This document shows positions 51,982 through 61,572 of a stretch of 64,000 nucleotides of DNA, piece by piece. The stretch's first letter is position 1. The number at the start of each line of letters is the position of its first letter. This DNA comes from CAVVEC01 sp963770485 (GTDB taxonomy: Bacteria; Acidobacteriota; Terriglobia; Terriglobales; Acidobacteriaceae), in contig CAVYPX010000012.1 of NCBI GenBank assembly GCA_963770485.1, positions 62,001-126,000 of the forward strand. Reading direction: 5' to 3'. Both the position numbers and the translations under genes were made by a program. The notes beneath the pieces were generated by a model. The model did not search any database and was not told where the DNA came from. It was given only the letters and a program-made list of their open reading frames with translations.

Positions 51982-52968
51982 ATGATCACTGTAAACGATC
52001 TCACAAAGAGATACGCGCGCAAAACTGCCGTCGACCATATTTCGTTTGAGGTCCAGAAGGGCCAGATCGTGGGCTTTCTTGGCCCCAACGGAGCGGGGAA
52101 GACGACCACCATGCGCATGCTGACGTGCTTTCTGCCGCCCACGTCCGGGACCGCGACTGTGGCCGGTTTCGACGTTCTCGAAAAACCGCTCGAAGTCAGA
52201 AGGCGCATCGGGTATCTTCCGGAAACTCCGCCTCTTTATCCGGAAATGGATACGGACGGTTACCTCACATTCGTTGGCAAGCTCAAAGGACTCAGCGGCG
52301 CCGAACTGCGCAAGCGCGTCGGCTATGTATGCGAGCGCTGCGCCATTCTGGATGTGCGAAAGACGCTGCTCGGCAAACTTTCCAAAGGTTATCGCCAGCG
52401 CGTCGGCCTCGCTCAGGCCGTGATTCACAATCCGGACGTGCTGATTCTGGACGAACCCACGGCTGGCCTCGACCCCAAGCAGATCAACGAAACCCGCGAA
52501 CTAATCAAGGGCCTAGCCGGTGACCACACGATTATTCTCAGCACCCACATCCTTCCCGAGGTCGAGCAGACCTGCGAGCAGGTAATCATCATCAACCAAG
52601 GCAAGCTGGTGGCGACCGATTCTGTGCGCAACTTGCAGGAACGGGCCCGCGGCGTGGAATCGGTTCTGGTGGAAGTGGCGGGGCGCAATGGCAATCTTGA
52701 TCGCGCCGACGCACAGCGGCGACTGGAGCAGGTGGCCGGGGTCAGCCGGGTCGAGTTCAAGACCAGCCACGGCAACCGGAATATTTTCGAGATCGAGAAT
52801 CAGAAGGGTTTTGTGCGTGGCGATCTGGCCCGCGCCATTGTTCAGTTGGGTTGGGACCTTAACGAGCTTCGCTCCTCTGCCATGAGCCTGGAAGAAGTAT
52901 TTCTTCAGCTCACGCGGGCGGAAACGCCTACTGCGACGGACGAACTCGCGGTCGAGGGGGCAAACTAA
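51982..52968 (+). CDS. ABC transporter ATP-binding protein (GldA-like)
   Basis: A 328-residue ATPase. Walker A is GFLGPNGAGKTT, the signature is LSKGYRQRVGLAQA, Walker B is VLILDEPTAGLDP and the switch histidine is in ILSTHILPEVE. The C-terminal about 90 residues form the extra domain seen in GldA/NatA-type exporters. The downstream genes encode a permease and a GldG-like protein, so this powers that complex. The start is ATG 51982 with only a weak ribosome site. Confidence 0.92.
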   Translation: MITVNDLTKRYARKTAVDHISFEVQKGQIVGFLGPNGAGKTTTMRMLTCFLPPTSGTATVAGFDVLEKPLEVRRRIGYLPETPPLYPEMDTDGYLTFVGKLKGLSGAELRKRVGYVCERCAILDVRKTLLGKLSKGYRQRVGLAQAVIHNPDVLILDEPTAGLDPKQINETRELIKGLAGDHTIILSTHILPEVEQTCEQVIIINQGKLVATDSVRNLQERARGVESVLVEVAGRNGNLDRADAQRRLEQVAGVSRVEFKTSHGNRNIFEIENQKGFVRGDLARAIVQLGWDLNELRSSAMSLEEVFLQLTRAETPTATDELAVEGAN

Positions 52969-53736
52969 ATGCGAAATGTGTGGATTATTTTCCGCAAGGA
53001 ACTGGGCAGCTATTTCGTTTCACCCATCGCGTACATTCTGCTGACGATGTTCGCACTGGTGGTCGGATTCTTCTTCTGGATACTGCTTGGCGGTTTCGTT
53101 GTGGAAAGTATGCAGGCTCAGATGCGGGGCCAGATGATCCCCATGAACCTGAACGAGGAAATCATACGGCCCCTGTTATCCAACGTCAGTGTGATCGGGC
53201 TATTTTTCATTCCGATGATCACCATGCGGCTGTTCGCGGAAGAGAAACGCTCGGGGACCATTGAACTGCTGGCGACATCACCGGTGCGTGATCTGGAAGT
53301 GATCATCGGAAAATGGCTCGCGGCGGTAGCACTCTATGCCTGCATGCTGCTGTTCACTGCTCTGAACTTCGCATTTCTTTTTAAGTACGGCAATCCCGAC
53401 TGGAAACCGCTCGCTATGGGTTATCTTGGACTGCTTTTGCAAGCCGGCGCGCTCTTGGCAGTTGGCACTTTCATTTCAACCCTGACCAAGAATCAGATCA
53501 TCGCCGGCGCCGCAACCTTCGGAGTCCTGCTACTGCTTTGGGTTCTGGAATGGCCAAGCTCCTACGAAGCGGCCGGCTGGGCGCGCATTCTCGCCTACCT
53601 GTCGGTGATCACACACTTTGAGTCATTTGCAAAAGGTGTGCTCGATTCGAGGGACGCAATTTATTATGCGACGCTGATTTTCCTGGCACTGTTTTTGACG
53701 GCCCGTTCCATGGAATCTCTGCGCTGGAGGTCGTAA
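52969..53736 (+). CDS. ABC-2 type permease (GldF-like)
   Basis: A 255-residue membrane protein with six predicted helices (YILLTMFALVVGFFFWILLG and MRLFAEEKRSGTIELLATSP are characteristic). The EEKRSGTIELL motif between helices 2 and 3 is typical of ABC-2 and GldF permeases. It starts immediately after the ATPase stop, so expression is coupled. In Bacteroidetes the GldAFG proteins support gliding. Here no other gliding genes are present, so the substrate is open. Confidence 0.9.
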   Translation: MRNVWIIFRKELGSYFVSPIAYILLTMFALVVGFFFWILLGGFVVESMQAQMRGQMIPMNLNEEIIRPLLSNVSVIGLFFIPMITMRLFAEEKRSGTIELLATSPVRDLEVIIGKWLAAVALYACMLLFTALNFAFLFKYGNPDWKPLAMGYLGLLLQAGALLAVGTFISTLTKNQIIAGAATFGVLLLLWVLEWPSSYEAAGWARILAYLSVITHFESFAKGVLDSRDAIYYATLIFLALFLTARSMESLRWRS

Positions 53737-55113
53737 GTGAATATCCAGTTGCTAAAAGCGAGACAGACGAAATACGCGGCTTACGCGGCTGTCTACACCA
53801 TTGTGATCATCACCGCCGTAGTCATCGCCAACGTTCTGGCGGACCGCTACAACAAGTCGTATGACGCGACTGCGAACAAGCGCTACAGCCTGTCGGACCA
53901 GACAGCGAAGGTGGTGAAGGGACTCAAGGGGGATGCAACCATCACCTACTTCGACCAGAGTACCCGCTTCGAGCGCGCCAAAGACCTGCTTGGAGAGTAC
54001 CAAAATCTGTCGCCCCGGATTCATGTCGAGTACGTGGACCCGGACAAGAAGCCGCAGGAGGCCCGCGCGGCCGGCATTAAGAATTACGGGACCGCGCTTG
54101 TGCAAATTGGTGGCAACAAGGAAGAAGCCAAGAACATCACTGAGGAGGGCATCACAGGCGCGATCATTCGTGATCTGAAGCACAACACGCGTACGGTTTG
54201 CTTCCTGGCCAGTAGCGGCGAGCACCAAATCGAGGATGCGGACCGGAACGGTTATTCCGGCTTCAAGACTTTGCTGGGCAAAGACAATTACGAAGCGAAA
54301 ACAGTAGACCTGCTGCAGAAGGCCGAGGTCCCAGCCGACTGCACCGTGCTGGTTGCCGCCGGCCCTACCCGCGATTACGAGCAGCCGGAAGTCGACGCGA
54401 TCAAGAAATATGTGGAGGACGGCGGGCGGGCGCTGTTTATGCTTGATGCTCCATTGAAGATCGGCCGAGCCGAGATTGCGGACAACGATGTCCTGGGGAA
54501 TCTGCTCCAGAGCTGGGGCGTTACCCTGGACAAGAATGTGATCCTCGACATGAATCCGATTGGCCAACTCGCCGGCCTGGGTCCGCAAGTGGCGCTTGTG
54601 ACTACCTACGGCTCGCAACCCATCGTGAACGGGTTGAAAGGCACTGCGACCGGCTTCCCACTGTCTCGCTCAATCGAGATCAAGAACGGTGACAAGACCA
54701 CAGTGGAAAAGATGTTCGATTCCTCCACCACCAGCTTGGCCGCCAGCAACTTGAGCTCTCCGGCGGTCGACGTAAATGATCCTAAGAACAAAAAGGGGCC
54801 CCTGACGCTCGCAGCGGCAGGCACTTACAACACCGGTAAACAGGACTCGCAAGGGCGTTTCGTGGTCGTGGGTAGCTCTTCCTGGGCGGCCAACTCGTTC
54901 CTCAGATTCAACGGCAATAGCGATCTTGCCCTGAATACGATTGACTGGCTGTCGTCGGATGAAGATCTGATCTCGATTCGTCCGAAGCGCCCCGAAGACC
55001 GCCGCATCATGATGACCCGCGCGCAAATAAATTGGATGCGCATCACCAGCCAGTTCCTGTTGCCCTTGGTAGTGGTGATTGCCGGCGTGTCCGTGTGGTG
55101 GAAAAGACGGTAG
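53737..55113 (+). CDS. GldG-like ABC transporter auxiliary protein
   Basis: A 458-residue protein starting with GTG 53737 directly after the permease stop. It has one N-terminal membrane helix (YTIVIITAVVIANVLADRY), a long extracytoplasmic domain of the ABC-transporter auxiliary family (KRYSLSDQTAKVVKGLKG, YFDQSTRFERAKDLL, FLASSGEHQIEDADRNG, GGRALFMLDAPL), and a C-terminal helix (FLLPLVVVIAGVSVWWKRR). The domain resembles a glutamine-amidotransferase-like fold but I see no catalytic cysteine site. It probably forms the external part of the transporter. Confidence 0.88.
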   Translation: MNIQLLKARQTKYAAYAAVYTIVIITAVVIANVLADRYNKSYDATANKRYSLSDQTAKVVKGLKGDATITYFDQSTRFERAKDLLGEYQNLSPRIHVEYVDPDKKPQEARAAGIKNYGTALVQIGGNKEEAKNITEEGITGAIIRDLKHNTRTVCFLASSGEHQIEDADRNGYSGFKTLLGKDNYEAKTVDLLQKAEVPADCTVLVAAGPTRDYEQPEVDAIKKYVEDGGRALFMLDAPLKIGRAEIADNDVLGNLLQSWGVTLDKNVILDMNPIGQLAGLGPQVALVTTYGSQPIVNGLKGTATGFPLSRSIEIKNGDKTTVEKMFDSSTTSLAASNLSSPAVDVNDPKNKKGPLTLAAAGTYNTGKQDSQGRFVVVGSSSWAANSFLRFNGNSDLALNTIDWLSSDEDLISIRPKRPEDRRIMMTRAQINWMRITSQFLLPLVVVIAGVSVWWKRR

Positions 55114-55219
55114 TTTATGTAGCCCCCGGTCGAGCGGCCCTCCGACTTGGCTCGGGGTTCGTCTCACAGGCTCTCTCCGGTGAAGCAGGTGGCATGGAAG
55201 GCCATCTCAAGAAAAGCAC

Positions 55220-56551
55220 ATGAAATTGCGTGGACTCATCATTGCGATACTGGTGTTAGGCGCTCTCGTCGGAACCCTCTACTGGTCCAATCATCACAAA
55301 CCGGAGGAGACGACAAAGGCGTCCACTGACACTCCTCCCAAAATTCTCGCGCTTAACCAGGCCGACATTTCGAAGATCGACCTGAAGAACAAGAGCGGGG
55401 ACGAGGTGGCGCTCGAAAAAAATGGCTCTGGCAAGTGGCAGATGACCGCCCCAAAGCCGCTCGGAGTGGAGGAGAGCGTAGTTTCGGGGATGGTGTATAG
55501 CTTGTCCTCCCTCAATTCAGAGCGACTGGTGGAAGAAAAAGCCACGGATCTGAACCTGTACGGCCTGGCCGAACCAGCTCTCGCAGTTGTGGTCACAGAA
55601 AAAGATAACAAAACACAGAAATTGCTCATCGGCGACGACACGCCGGCCAGTGGCGGGGTTTTTGCCAAGCTGGATGGCGACCCACGAGTGTTTACGATCT
55701 CCAAGTACAGTAAAGACTCGGTCAACAAAACCGCGAACGACCTGCGCGACAAGCGGCTGCTGACCGTCGATTCTGAGAAGATCAGCAAGATCGAACTGGC
55801 GGCGAAGAAGCAGGACATCGAGTTCGGCCGCAACAAAGATGAGTGGCAGATCGTGAAACCTAAACCGCTGCGCGCGGACAGCAGCCAGGTCGACGAACTC
55901 GTCAGCACCCTGACCAACGCGAAAATGGACCTGGGTGAATCCGATGAAGAATCGAAAAAGGCCGCCGCGGCATTTGCTTCGGCCACTCCGGTTGCGACGG
56001 CCAAAGTCACCGATGAATCCGGAACCCAGGAACTGCAGGTCCGCAAGAACAAGGACGATTACTATGCGAAGTCGAGCGTCGTAGAAGGCGTGTACAAGGT
56101 CGACAGCACGCTCGGCCAGGCGCTGGCCAAGAGCCTCGACGACTTCCGCAACAAAAAGCTGTTCGATTTCGACAGCGAAGATGCGAACAAAATTGAGATC
56201 CACGATGGATCGAAGGCTTACTACCTGACGAAAGGCGGCGACGACTGGTTCTCAGGCGATGGTAAGAAATTGGACGACAGCAGCGCCGAATCCGTGGTTG
56301 ACGATGTTCACGATCTTTCATCCAGCAAGTTTGTCGAGTCTGGGTTCACCACGCCGATAATCGAAATAACCGTCACCTCAAAGGACAGCAAGCGGGTGGA
56401 AAAGGCGCTCATTTCCAAAAGCGGCGACAACTACATCGCAAAACGCGAGAATGAGCCCGCGCTCTACGAAATAGACTCTAAGACCATCGATGACCTTCAG
56501 AAGGCGGAAGCCGGATTGAAGCCAGCCGCCCCCGCTCCAGCCAGGAAGTAA
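55220..56551 (+). CDS. DUF4340-type envelope protein of the ABC operon
   Basis: A 443-residue protein with one N-terminal membrane helix (GLIIAILVLGALVGTLYW). Then come repeated domains of the DUF4340 type: DISKIDLKNKSGDEVALEK, WQMTAPKPLGVEESVVSGMV and KISKIELAAKKQDIEF with WQIVKPKPLRADSSQVDEL. A further partial unit follows (ANKIEIHDGSKAYYL). The tail is Pro/Ala-rich. It follows the GldG-like gene after 106 bases and is a regular companion of it in other genomes (known association). It likely acts outside the membrane with the transporter. The role is unknown. Confidence 0.86.
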   Translation: MKLRGLIIAILVLGALVGTLYWSNHHKPEETTKASTDTPPKILALNQADISKIDLKNKSGDEVALEKNGSGKWQMTAPKPLGVEESVVSGMVYSLSSLNSERLVEEKATDLNLYGLAEPALAVVVTEKDNKTQKLLIGDDTPASGGVFAKLDGDPRVFTISKYSKDSVNKTANDLRDKRLLTVDSEKISKIELAAKKQDIEFGRNKDEWQIVKPKPLRADSSQVDELVSTLTNAKMDLGESDEESKKAAAAFASATPVATAKVTDESGTQELQVRKNKDDYYAKSSVVEGVYKVDSTLGQALAKSLDDFRNKKLFDFDSEDANKIEIHDGSKAYYLTKGGDDWFSGDGKKLDDSSAESVVDDVHDLSSSKFVESGFTTPIIEITVTSKDSKRVEKALISKSGDNYIAKRENEPALYEIDSKTIDDLQKAEAGLKPAAPAPARK

Positions 56552-56583
56552 GCCGCGCCCGGCAACGGATTTGCCCGGAGCAG

Positions 56584-57813
56584 TCAGTGACCACCTTGAT
56601 CCGTGGAAGCCTCCAGCGTCTGCACCAGCCAGGGAATAATCACCTGCTTGAAGATGACCGGGTCCGGCCAGACTTTCACCTGCCGCCCGAGGTGGCCGCC
56701 CTGGGGATTGATCCACGCCGTTTTCGGAACGTCGCCCTTATCGAGGAGCAAGTAAATATCCGAAATCGGAACCTGTGTATCTAGGACCCCGGCGAGAATC
56801 AGCATCGGCGCCATCGGTTTCCCCAACAGACCTTGCTTCACCAGCGACATCTTGGGGAGTGCGGCCGCCAAGTCGTCTAGAGTCTTGACTCCCTCGAAGA
56901 TATTCATGAGGGCGGGCACCTGATCAAACAAATATTCCCGGTTCCCCAACAGAGAGTTCATCAAGAAGTCTTTCTGAAAAAAAGTATCAGTCGGCGGAGA
57001 CTGCGCGCTGGCTCCTTTCAGCCGCGCTCGCTCGACGATGGCCAGCTTCGTCGCCCAGTACGCTCCCCAACTGACCCCATGAACCGCTAGTCTGCTCTTA
57101 TCCACTTCGGGCCTGGTCTGGACGTAGTCAATGACACGCGATAACATTCGTTCCGCGTTTTCGCTAACTTTGATTGGAGCCTGGCCTGTGCCGGGTCCAT
57201 CCACCGCGAGGAAACCAATGCCAAAGGGCAGGATCGCCGCGAAGCTTTCGGACAGATCTTCCTTCCGGCTGTCCAAACCATTGATCGCGATCACCAGAGG
57301 TACGGGACCTTTTCTATCCTTAGGCAATCGCAGATAGCCAATGATCTCCGACCCCTCGAAGGGAATGTGAACGACTTCCAAGGGAGGATCCCAGAAGCGG
57401 GCATGCGCGAGGAATGCTGCGATTGCCTTGTGGTAGGACTCTTCTTTTTTGGGAGACGCTGGTATGGGCCAACGGCCGAAGGAATACAGCCGCCACGCCC
57501 TGACGTAGTCAGCGTTCGCTTTCGCAGGATCGGTCGCCTCAAGAGCCTTCCCTTCCGCCATGTAGCGCTCAGCGACCGCCATGAACGCCGCCGCCCATTC
57601 GTCCTTGTCGCGGGTCTTGATGGAAGCGAACGCTTCCCGCACGTCGGTGGGATCAAGCCCGATCAGCGGATACATCCCGTTTTCCGCGCGATGAATGGCT
57701 TCCGTTTTGATCTCATCGAGGGTGCGCTCCTGAGCGAACGCGCAGCCGACGATGAGGCCAGCTAGAGAGGACAACAGTAAAAATCGAACTCTACGTCGCA
57801 CGTTGCTCACCAT
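56584..57813 (-). CDS. Secreted alpha/beta hydrolase (FrsA/DUF1100-like esterase)
   Basis: A 409-residue protein starting at ATG 57813 with AAAGG five bases upstream. It has a signal peptide or lipobox-like N-terminus (FLLLSSLAGLIVGCAFAQ). The alpha/beta-hydrolase core has the nucleophile elbow HGVSWGAYWA, an oxyanion region LVIAINGLDS, an acid in LAGVLDTQVP and a histidine in PQGGHLGRQ. A preceding helical part (VAERYMAEGKALEATDPAKA) resembles lids of FrsA-like esterases. It is next to the TonB receptor, so it may process the imported compound. Substrate unknown. Confidence 0.82.
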   Translation of the reverse strand: MVSNVRRRVRFLLLSSLAGLIVGCAFAQERTLDEIKTEAIHRAENGMYPLIGLDPTDVREAFASIKTRDKDEWAAAFMAVAERYMAEGKALEATDPAKANADYVRAWRLYSFGRWPIPASPKKEESYHKAIAAFLAHARFWDPPLEVVHIPFEGSEIIGYLRLPKDRKGPVPLVIAINGLDSRKEDLSESFAAILPFGIGFLAVDGPGTGQAPIKVSENAERMLSRVIDYVQTRPEVDKSRLAVHGVSWGAYWATKLAIVERARLKGASAQSPPTDTFFQKDFLMNSLLGNREYLFDQVPALMNIFEGVKTLDDLAAALPKMSLVKQGLLGKPMAPMLILAGVLDTQVPISDIYLLLDKGDVPKTAWINPQGGHLGRQVKVWPDPVIFKQVIIPWLVQTLEASTDQGGH

Positions 57814-57916
57814 CTTAACCTTTCGTTGCGATTGTCCGCACATGACAAGAGGCCGAACGGGCTTCCGTTCGGCCCCACCCCCTCAATCTCGAAGTACCTG
57901 GCCGCTGCCGCGGAGG

Positions 57917-60900
57917 TCAGAACATCAGCTTTAAACCCAACTGAATCGCGCGCGAGCCCCCCGATCCGATGACCGGGTTGGAAGCGGCCACATCAGGAGT
58001 AGCGCAGGCGCAGCCGAACGAACCGGTCGAAGGATCATTGTGAGCCCAGCCATTCTGTCCTCCAAAAGGATTCGCGAAGTTGGGATGGTTGAGAAAGTTG
58101 AAGAACTCAGCGCGGAACTGTGTGCTAAATCGTTCCCCGAGCTTCCAATTCTTAGCCACCGAGAGATCCCAGTTGCGGAAGCCCGTATCGCGAAAAATAT
58201 TGCGCCCCATCGTGCCTTGAGTTCCGAAGGCAGGAGGAATCATGACTGAACTGCCATTAGCGTAGCAGCCAAATGCGTTGAGCGACGCGGTTGCGCCGAT
58301 GGCTGCAGCGTTGTTCATGCAAGTGCCCGGCATTGCGGGATCGCCGGGAGCATAGTAAGGAATCCCCACAGGTGTGGATTTGAAGTCGCTTGTGTTCCCG
58401 AAGAAATCCCAACGATCATTGAGTTCGCCCGTGAGACTGACGTCGGTTCCGGCGTCCATCACGCCGAAAGGCTGCGCGCTGGCCAAGGTCACGATGGAAT
58501 TGAGTTGCCAGCCTTCCAGCGCTTGCGCGAACGACTTCTTGCCCGGGATGGCGTAGGTCATTGCGAGCGTGAGGCGATGGCGAATGTCGAAGTCACTGCT
58601 GGCGTATTCCCGCTTGTAATTTGTACTGTCGGACGGAAGACCCAATCCCGCTCCAAAGTCCCAATTGGCGCCCACATCGTCGAGGGCATGAGAGTAGGTG
58701 TATCCAGCAACGAAAGTAAACCCGTGGTAGTTACGGGCGGTCAGCGTTGTCTGCAGGCCGTTGTAGTTGGATTGGTAAATGTTTCCCATCTGGTAGATGA
58801 AACTCAAGTAGGGAAACTGATTGAAGAAAGGACGGCCATTCTGTTCGCAATGGCCGCAAGCGATCTCCGCCGGTGAGTTCGGATCGACCTGGTTGATGTC
58901 GTGGATGCCGATTAAGTCCGAGCCATGATCCCCGACGTACGCAACTTCCAGAGACAGGTTGTTGTTGAACGCATGCTGAACGTTCAGGGTCCAATTCCAG
59001 ACGTACGGGGTCCGGATATTGCGGTCCATCCCCAGGATGCTGCAGGGATTGGCGCCGCAGTTGATAGTGCCGGTTGGAAACACGGTCCCGAACCAATGGA
59101 GACTGGGCCCCGGAAAGTTGACGGTGCCGACCGCGATTGAGCCGCTGCCTTGCGTTCCGCCGGGCCCCACTCCCAGCGCCCCGGTGGGAATGGTGCTGAT
59201 GCCCAGTGAATTGTTTAGCGCGAGGAAAGACTCCCAGTTGACCGTCTCATAAATGACGCCTCCGCCGCCGCGCAGCACTGTTTTTCCGCTCCCCGTTACA
59301 TCCCAGGCGAAACCCATGCGGGGAGCGAAATTGTTGTGATCGCCATTGTACGGAGCGCCGATCTGCTGGCCCACCTGCTCGAGGCCGGCGACAGGGTCGA
59401 AGTTGCCCAGCAGGTTGTGATCTTCCTTTACGACCGTGCTTAGCTCGTAGCGCAGCCCCAGATTCACCGTAAGATTGCGGCTGAGACGCCAGTCATCCTG
59501 GACAAAGCTGGCAAAACCCCAGTTGTGTAGGTGCCGGGTCGGATCACCCACCAGTTGACTGGCCGAGGTTGGCAGGCCAGCGAAGAAGTCCTCCAGCCCG
59601 GAGGAGTTGCCGTTGTCAAAGGATCCGCCGACGAATTTGATTCGACCTCGGACCCCACCATAAGCGCCGCCGCTGAAGGCGTCATGGTGAATCTCCCCTC
59701 CGAACTTGAGGGCGTGCTTTCCCCGGATATACGAGAGGTGGTCCACAAATTGGAACCTGGTGTCGGGCCCCTGAATCTTGGGCCAGTTAAATCCACCCAA
59801 TTCCTGTGGGAAGATGTAAAACGGAAAAACGTTGATGCGGGGCAGTCCGCCATACAGCGGATTGGTCACGCCCGTGTCCAAACCGTAAGAGGACGCAGGC
59901 TTGTCATGGTCTGCGGTGAATGTGGGCTGGTACAGGCGGTTGTAACCAAATCTGGCTTCGTTCACCCAGCGAGAAGTCGGGGTCCAGGTCCAGTTTGCTC
60001 CGGCCACCTGGGCCCGGGTGTGGATTTCGGTCAACCATTGCGGTTGGAGCTGGCTCGCGTCGCTGACGGTTCCTGTATTGTTGCCGAAGAAATACCTGCC
60101 ACTCAAAGTGTGCCGGTCGTTGAAGTGATAATCTACCTTGCCCACCGCATTGTCCACCGCGGCGGAGTTGGGGAGACCAAAGTTAATGGTGGTCGGACCC
60201 AGGGGATTCGTGCCGTTATTTGCCGGGAAACCCGTGCCGTTGCAGGAGATGGGCGGGCCCATCGTACAACCCGCGATTTGCAGACTGGCCGCGCTTACGT
60301 CGTGCATCAATTGGCCGTTCTGGAAAGCGGTGTGTACGGCGGCGATGGCATCCACAACGCTATTCGCGGGATCGCCTCCTAGAGACACCGTGGCTGGCGT
60401 AGAAATACTGCCCGTGTTCCCGACGGTGTAGCGTTGGCCCTCATATCCGCCAAAGAAAAACAGCTTGTCTTTTATGATGGCACCGCCCGCGGTGCCGCCG
60501 AACTGCTCCAGATTGCGCGGATTCTTCGCCTGGGTCACGGGGTTGAAGTAGTTGCGTGCGTCCAGAGGCGTATCGCGGCCAAAGGCGTAGGCGGTACCGT
60601 GGAGAGTGTTGGTTCCGGACTTCAAACCGACATTGACCACCGCCCCGGGCTTCCAGCCGTATTCCGCCGGAGGATTTTCCTGGACGTTGAATTCCTGGAT
60701 GGCGTCGACAGGAAGTATGGTGGCCGAGTCTCCCACAATGCCGGCTCCGTTGATGATGCTTTGACCAGAGAAGGGCTCACTATTGAATAGACCATCGATG
60801 AGGTAAGCATTGTCCTCGGCGCGAAGACCGTTGGTGCTGGTAGTGGAGAATCCGCCCCCCGGGTAGCGCACCACGCCCGGGCGCATTTGCAGCAGGTTCT

Positions 60901-61372
60901 CATAATTGCGCCCCTGCAAGGGCAGATCGTTGATTTCCTTGTTGCTGAGCGTTCCCCCCAAAGTGGCCGAGGTCGTATCCAGAAGTGGAATCTCGCCGGT
61001 CACCACCACCGTCTCGGCAACCTCGCCGGGCTGGAGCGTCAAGTCGATGCGCACATCTTTGGCGACCTCTAACTCAATGTTCAGCCGCTCGACACTCTTG
61101 AATCCCTTAGCCTCAACCCGGACCTTATACGACCCGGCTGGCAGGTCGGGCGCAATGTAGGCGCCAGCCTGGTCAGTAGTGAGCACGCGGGCGGCACCTC
61201 GCTGCACGTCAGTGATGGTTACGGTGGCACCACTCACCGCGGCGCCGCTTTGGTCGGTAACGCTTCCCAATACCCGGCCCGCATTGGTCTGCGCGGGCAG
61301 CCAGAGGCAAAGTATCGGGAAAGCCAGAAGACTCTTACCCAAAATGCGCACCAGCTTCGCAAGGGAATGCAT
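57917..61372 (-). CDS. TonB-dependent receptor with carboxypeptidase-regulatory-like domain (Oar-like)
   Basis: A 1151-residue outer-membrane protein. ATG 61372 has GGGGAGG six bases upstream, followed by a signal peptide (LLAFPILCLWLPAQTNA). Residues about 32-115 are the CarboxypepD_reg fold (GSVTDQSGAAVSGATVTITD). A TonB plug follows (ETVVVTGEIPLLDTTSATLG, with LSNKEINDLPLQGRNYENLL), then a large 22-strand barrel ending in GGSRAIQLGLKLMF with a terminal aromatic residue. Such receptors are expanded in Acidobacteria and import large or complexed nutrients. It is divergent from an aldehyde dehydrogenase and shares operator-like motifs with it. Confidence 0.93.
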   Translation of the reverse strand: MHSLAKLVRILGKSLLAFPILCLWLPAQTNAGRVLGSVTDQSGAAVSGATVTITDVQRGAARVLTTDQAGAYIAPDLPAGSYKVRVEAKGFKSVERLNIELEVAKDVRIDLTLQPGEVAETVVVTGEIPLLDTTSATLGGTLSNKEINDLPLQGRNYENLLQMRPGVVRYPGGGFSTTSTNGLRAEDNAYLIDGLFNSEPFSGQSIINGAGIVGDSATILPVDAIQEFNVQENPPAEYGWKPGAVVNVGLKSGTNTLHGTAYAFGRDTPLDARNYFNPVTQAKNPRNLEQFGGTAGGAIIKDKLFFFGGYEGQRYTVGNTGSISTPATVSLGGDPANSVVDAIAAVHTAFQNGQLMHDVSAASLQIAGCTMGPPISCNGTGFPANNGTNPLGPTTINFGLPNSAAVDNAVGKVDYHFNDRHTLSGRYFFGNNTGTVSDASQLQPQWLTEIHTRAQVAGANWTWTPTSRWVNEARFGYNRLYQPTFTADHDKPASSYGLDTGVTNPLYGGLPRINVFPFYIFPQELGGFNWPKIQGPDTRFQFVDHLSYIRGKHALKFGGEIHHDAFSGGAYGGVRGRIKFVGGSFDNGNSSGLEDFFAGLPTSASQLVGDPTRHLHNWGFASFVQDDWRLSRNLTVNLGLRYELSTVVKEDHNLLGNFDPVAGLEQVGQQIGAPYNGDHNNFAPRMGFAWDVTGSGKTVLRGGGGVIYETVNWESFLALNNSLGISTIPTGALGVGPGGTQGSGSIAVGTVNFPGPSLHWFGTVFPTGTINCGANPCSILGMDRNIRTPYVWNWTLNVQHAFNNNLSLEVAYVGDHGSDLIGIHDINQVDPNSPAEIACGHCEQNGRPFFNQFPYLSFIYQMGNIYQSNYNGLQTTLTARNYHGFTFVAGYTYSHALDDVGANWDFGAGLGLPSDSTNYKREYASSDFDIRHRLTLAMTYAIPGKKSFAQALEGWQLNSIVTLASAQPFGVMDAGTDVSLTGELNDRWDFFGNTSDFKSTPVGIPYYAPGDPAMPGTCMNNAAAIGATASLNAFGCYANGSSVMIPPAFGTQGTMGRNIFRDTGFRNWDLSVAKNWKLGERFSTQFRAEFFNFLNHPNFANPFGGQNGWAHNDPSTGSFGCACATPDVAASNPVIGSGGSRAIQLGLKLMF

Positions 61373-61390
61373 CCGGAACCTCCCCTAAGT

Positions 61391-61475
61391 GTGGTCCGAC
61401 AGCTGTACCACCATACTGGACCGCATGTCAAGTAGTTTTGCTGATGATTGGATTTATGGTATGGTGGTTGGACCA
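61391..61475. promoter_or_regulatory. Operator cluster between the TonB receptor and aldehyde dehydrogenase genes
   Basis: Site B, GGTATGGTGGTTGGACCA (61458-61475), is the best copy here. A weaker inverted relative with AGTATGGTGGT on the minus strand lies at 61405-61421. GTGGTCCGAC, matching the centre of the motif, lies at 61391-61400. The core TGGTnnGACCA is the type bound by FadR-subfamily GntR regulators, and such a regulator is encoded at 63075. Confidence 0.65.
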
Positions 61476-61572
61476 ATTTACGGTCAGATTTTCCCTCGCT
61501 GAGAATCCCAAGATGGGGTTCTGACGTCCAGGGAGCAAGCGGGCTCAGGACGTAGGAACGGTCACAGCAAAA

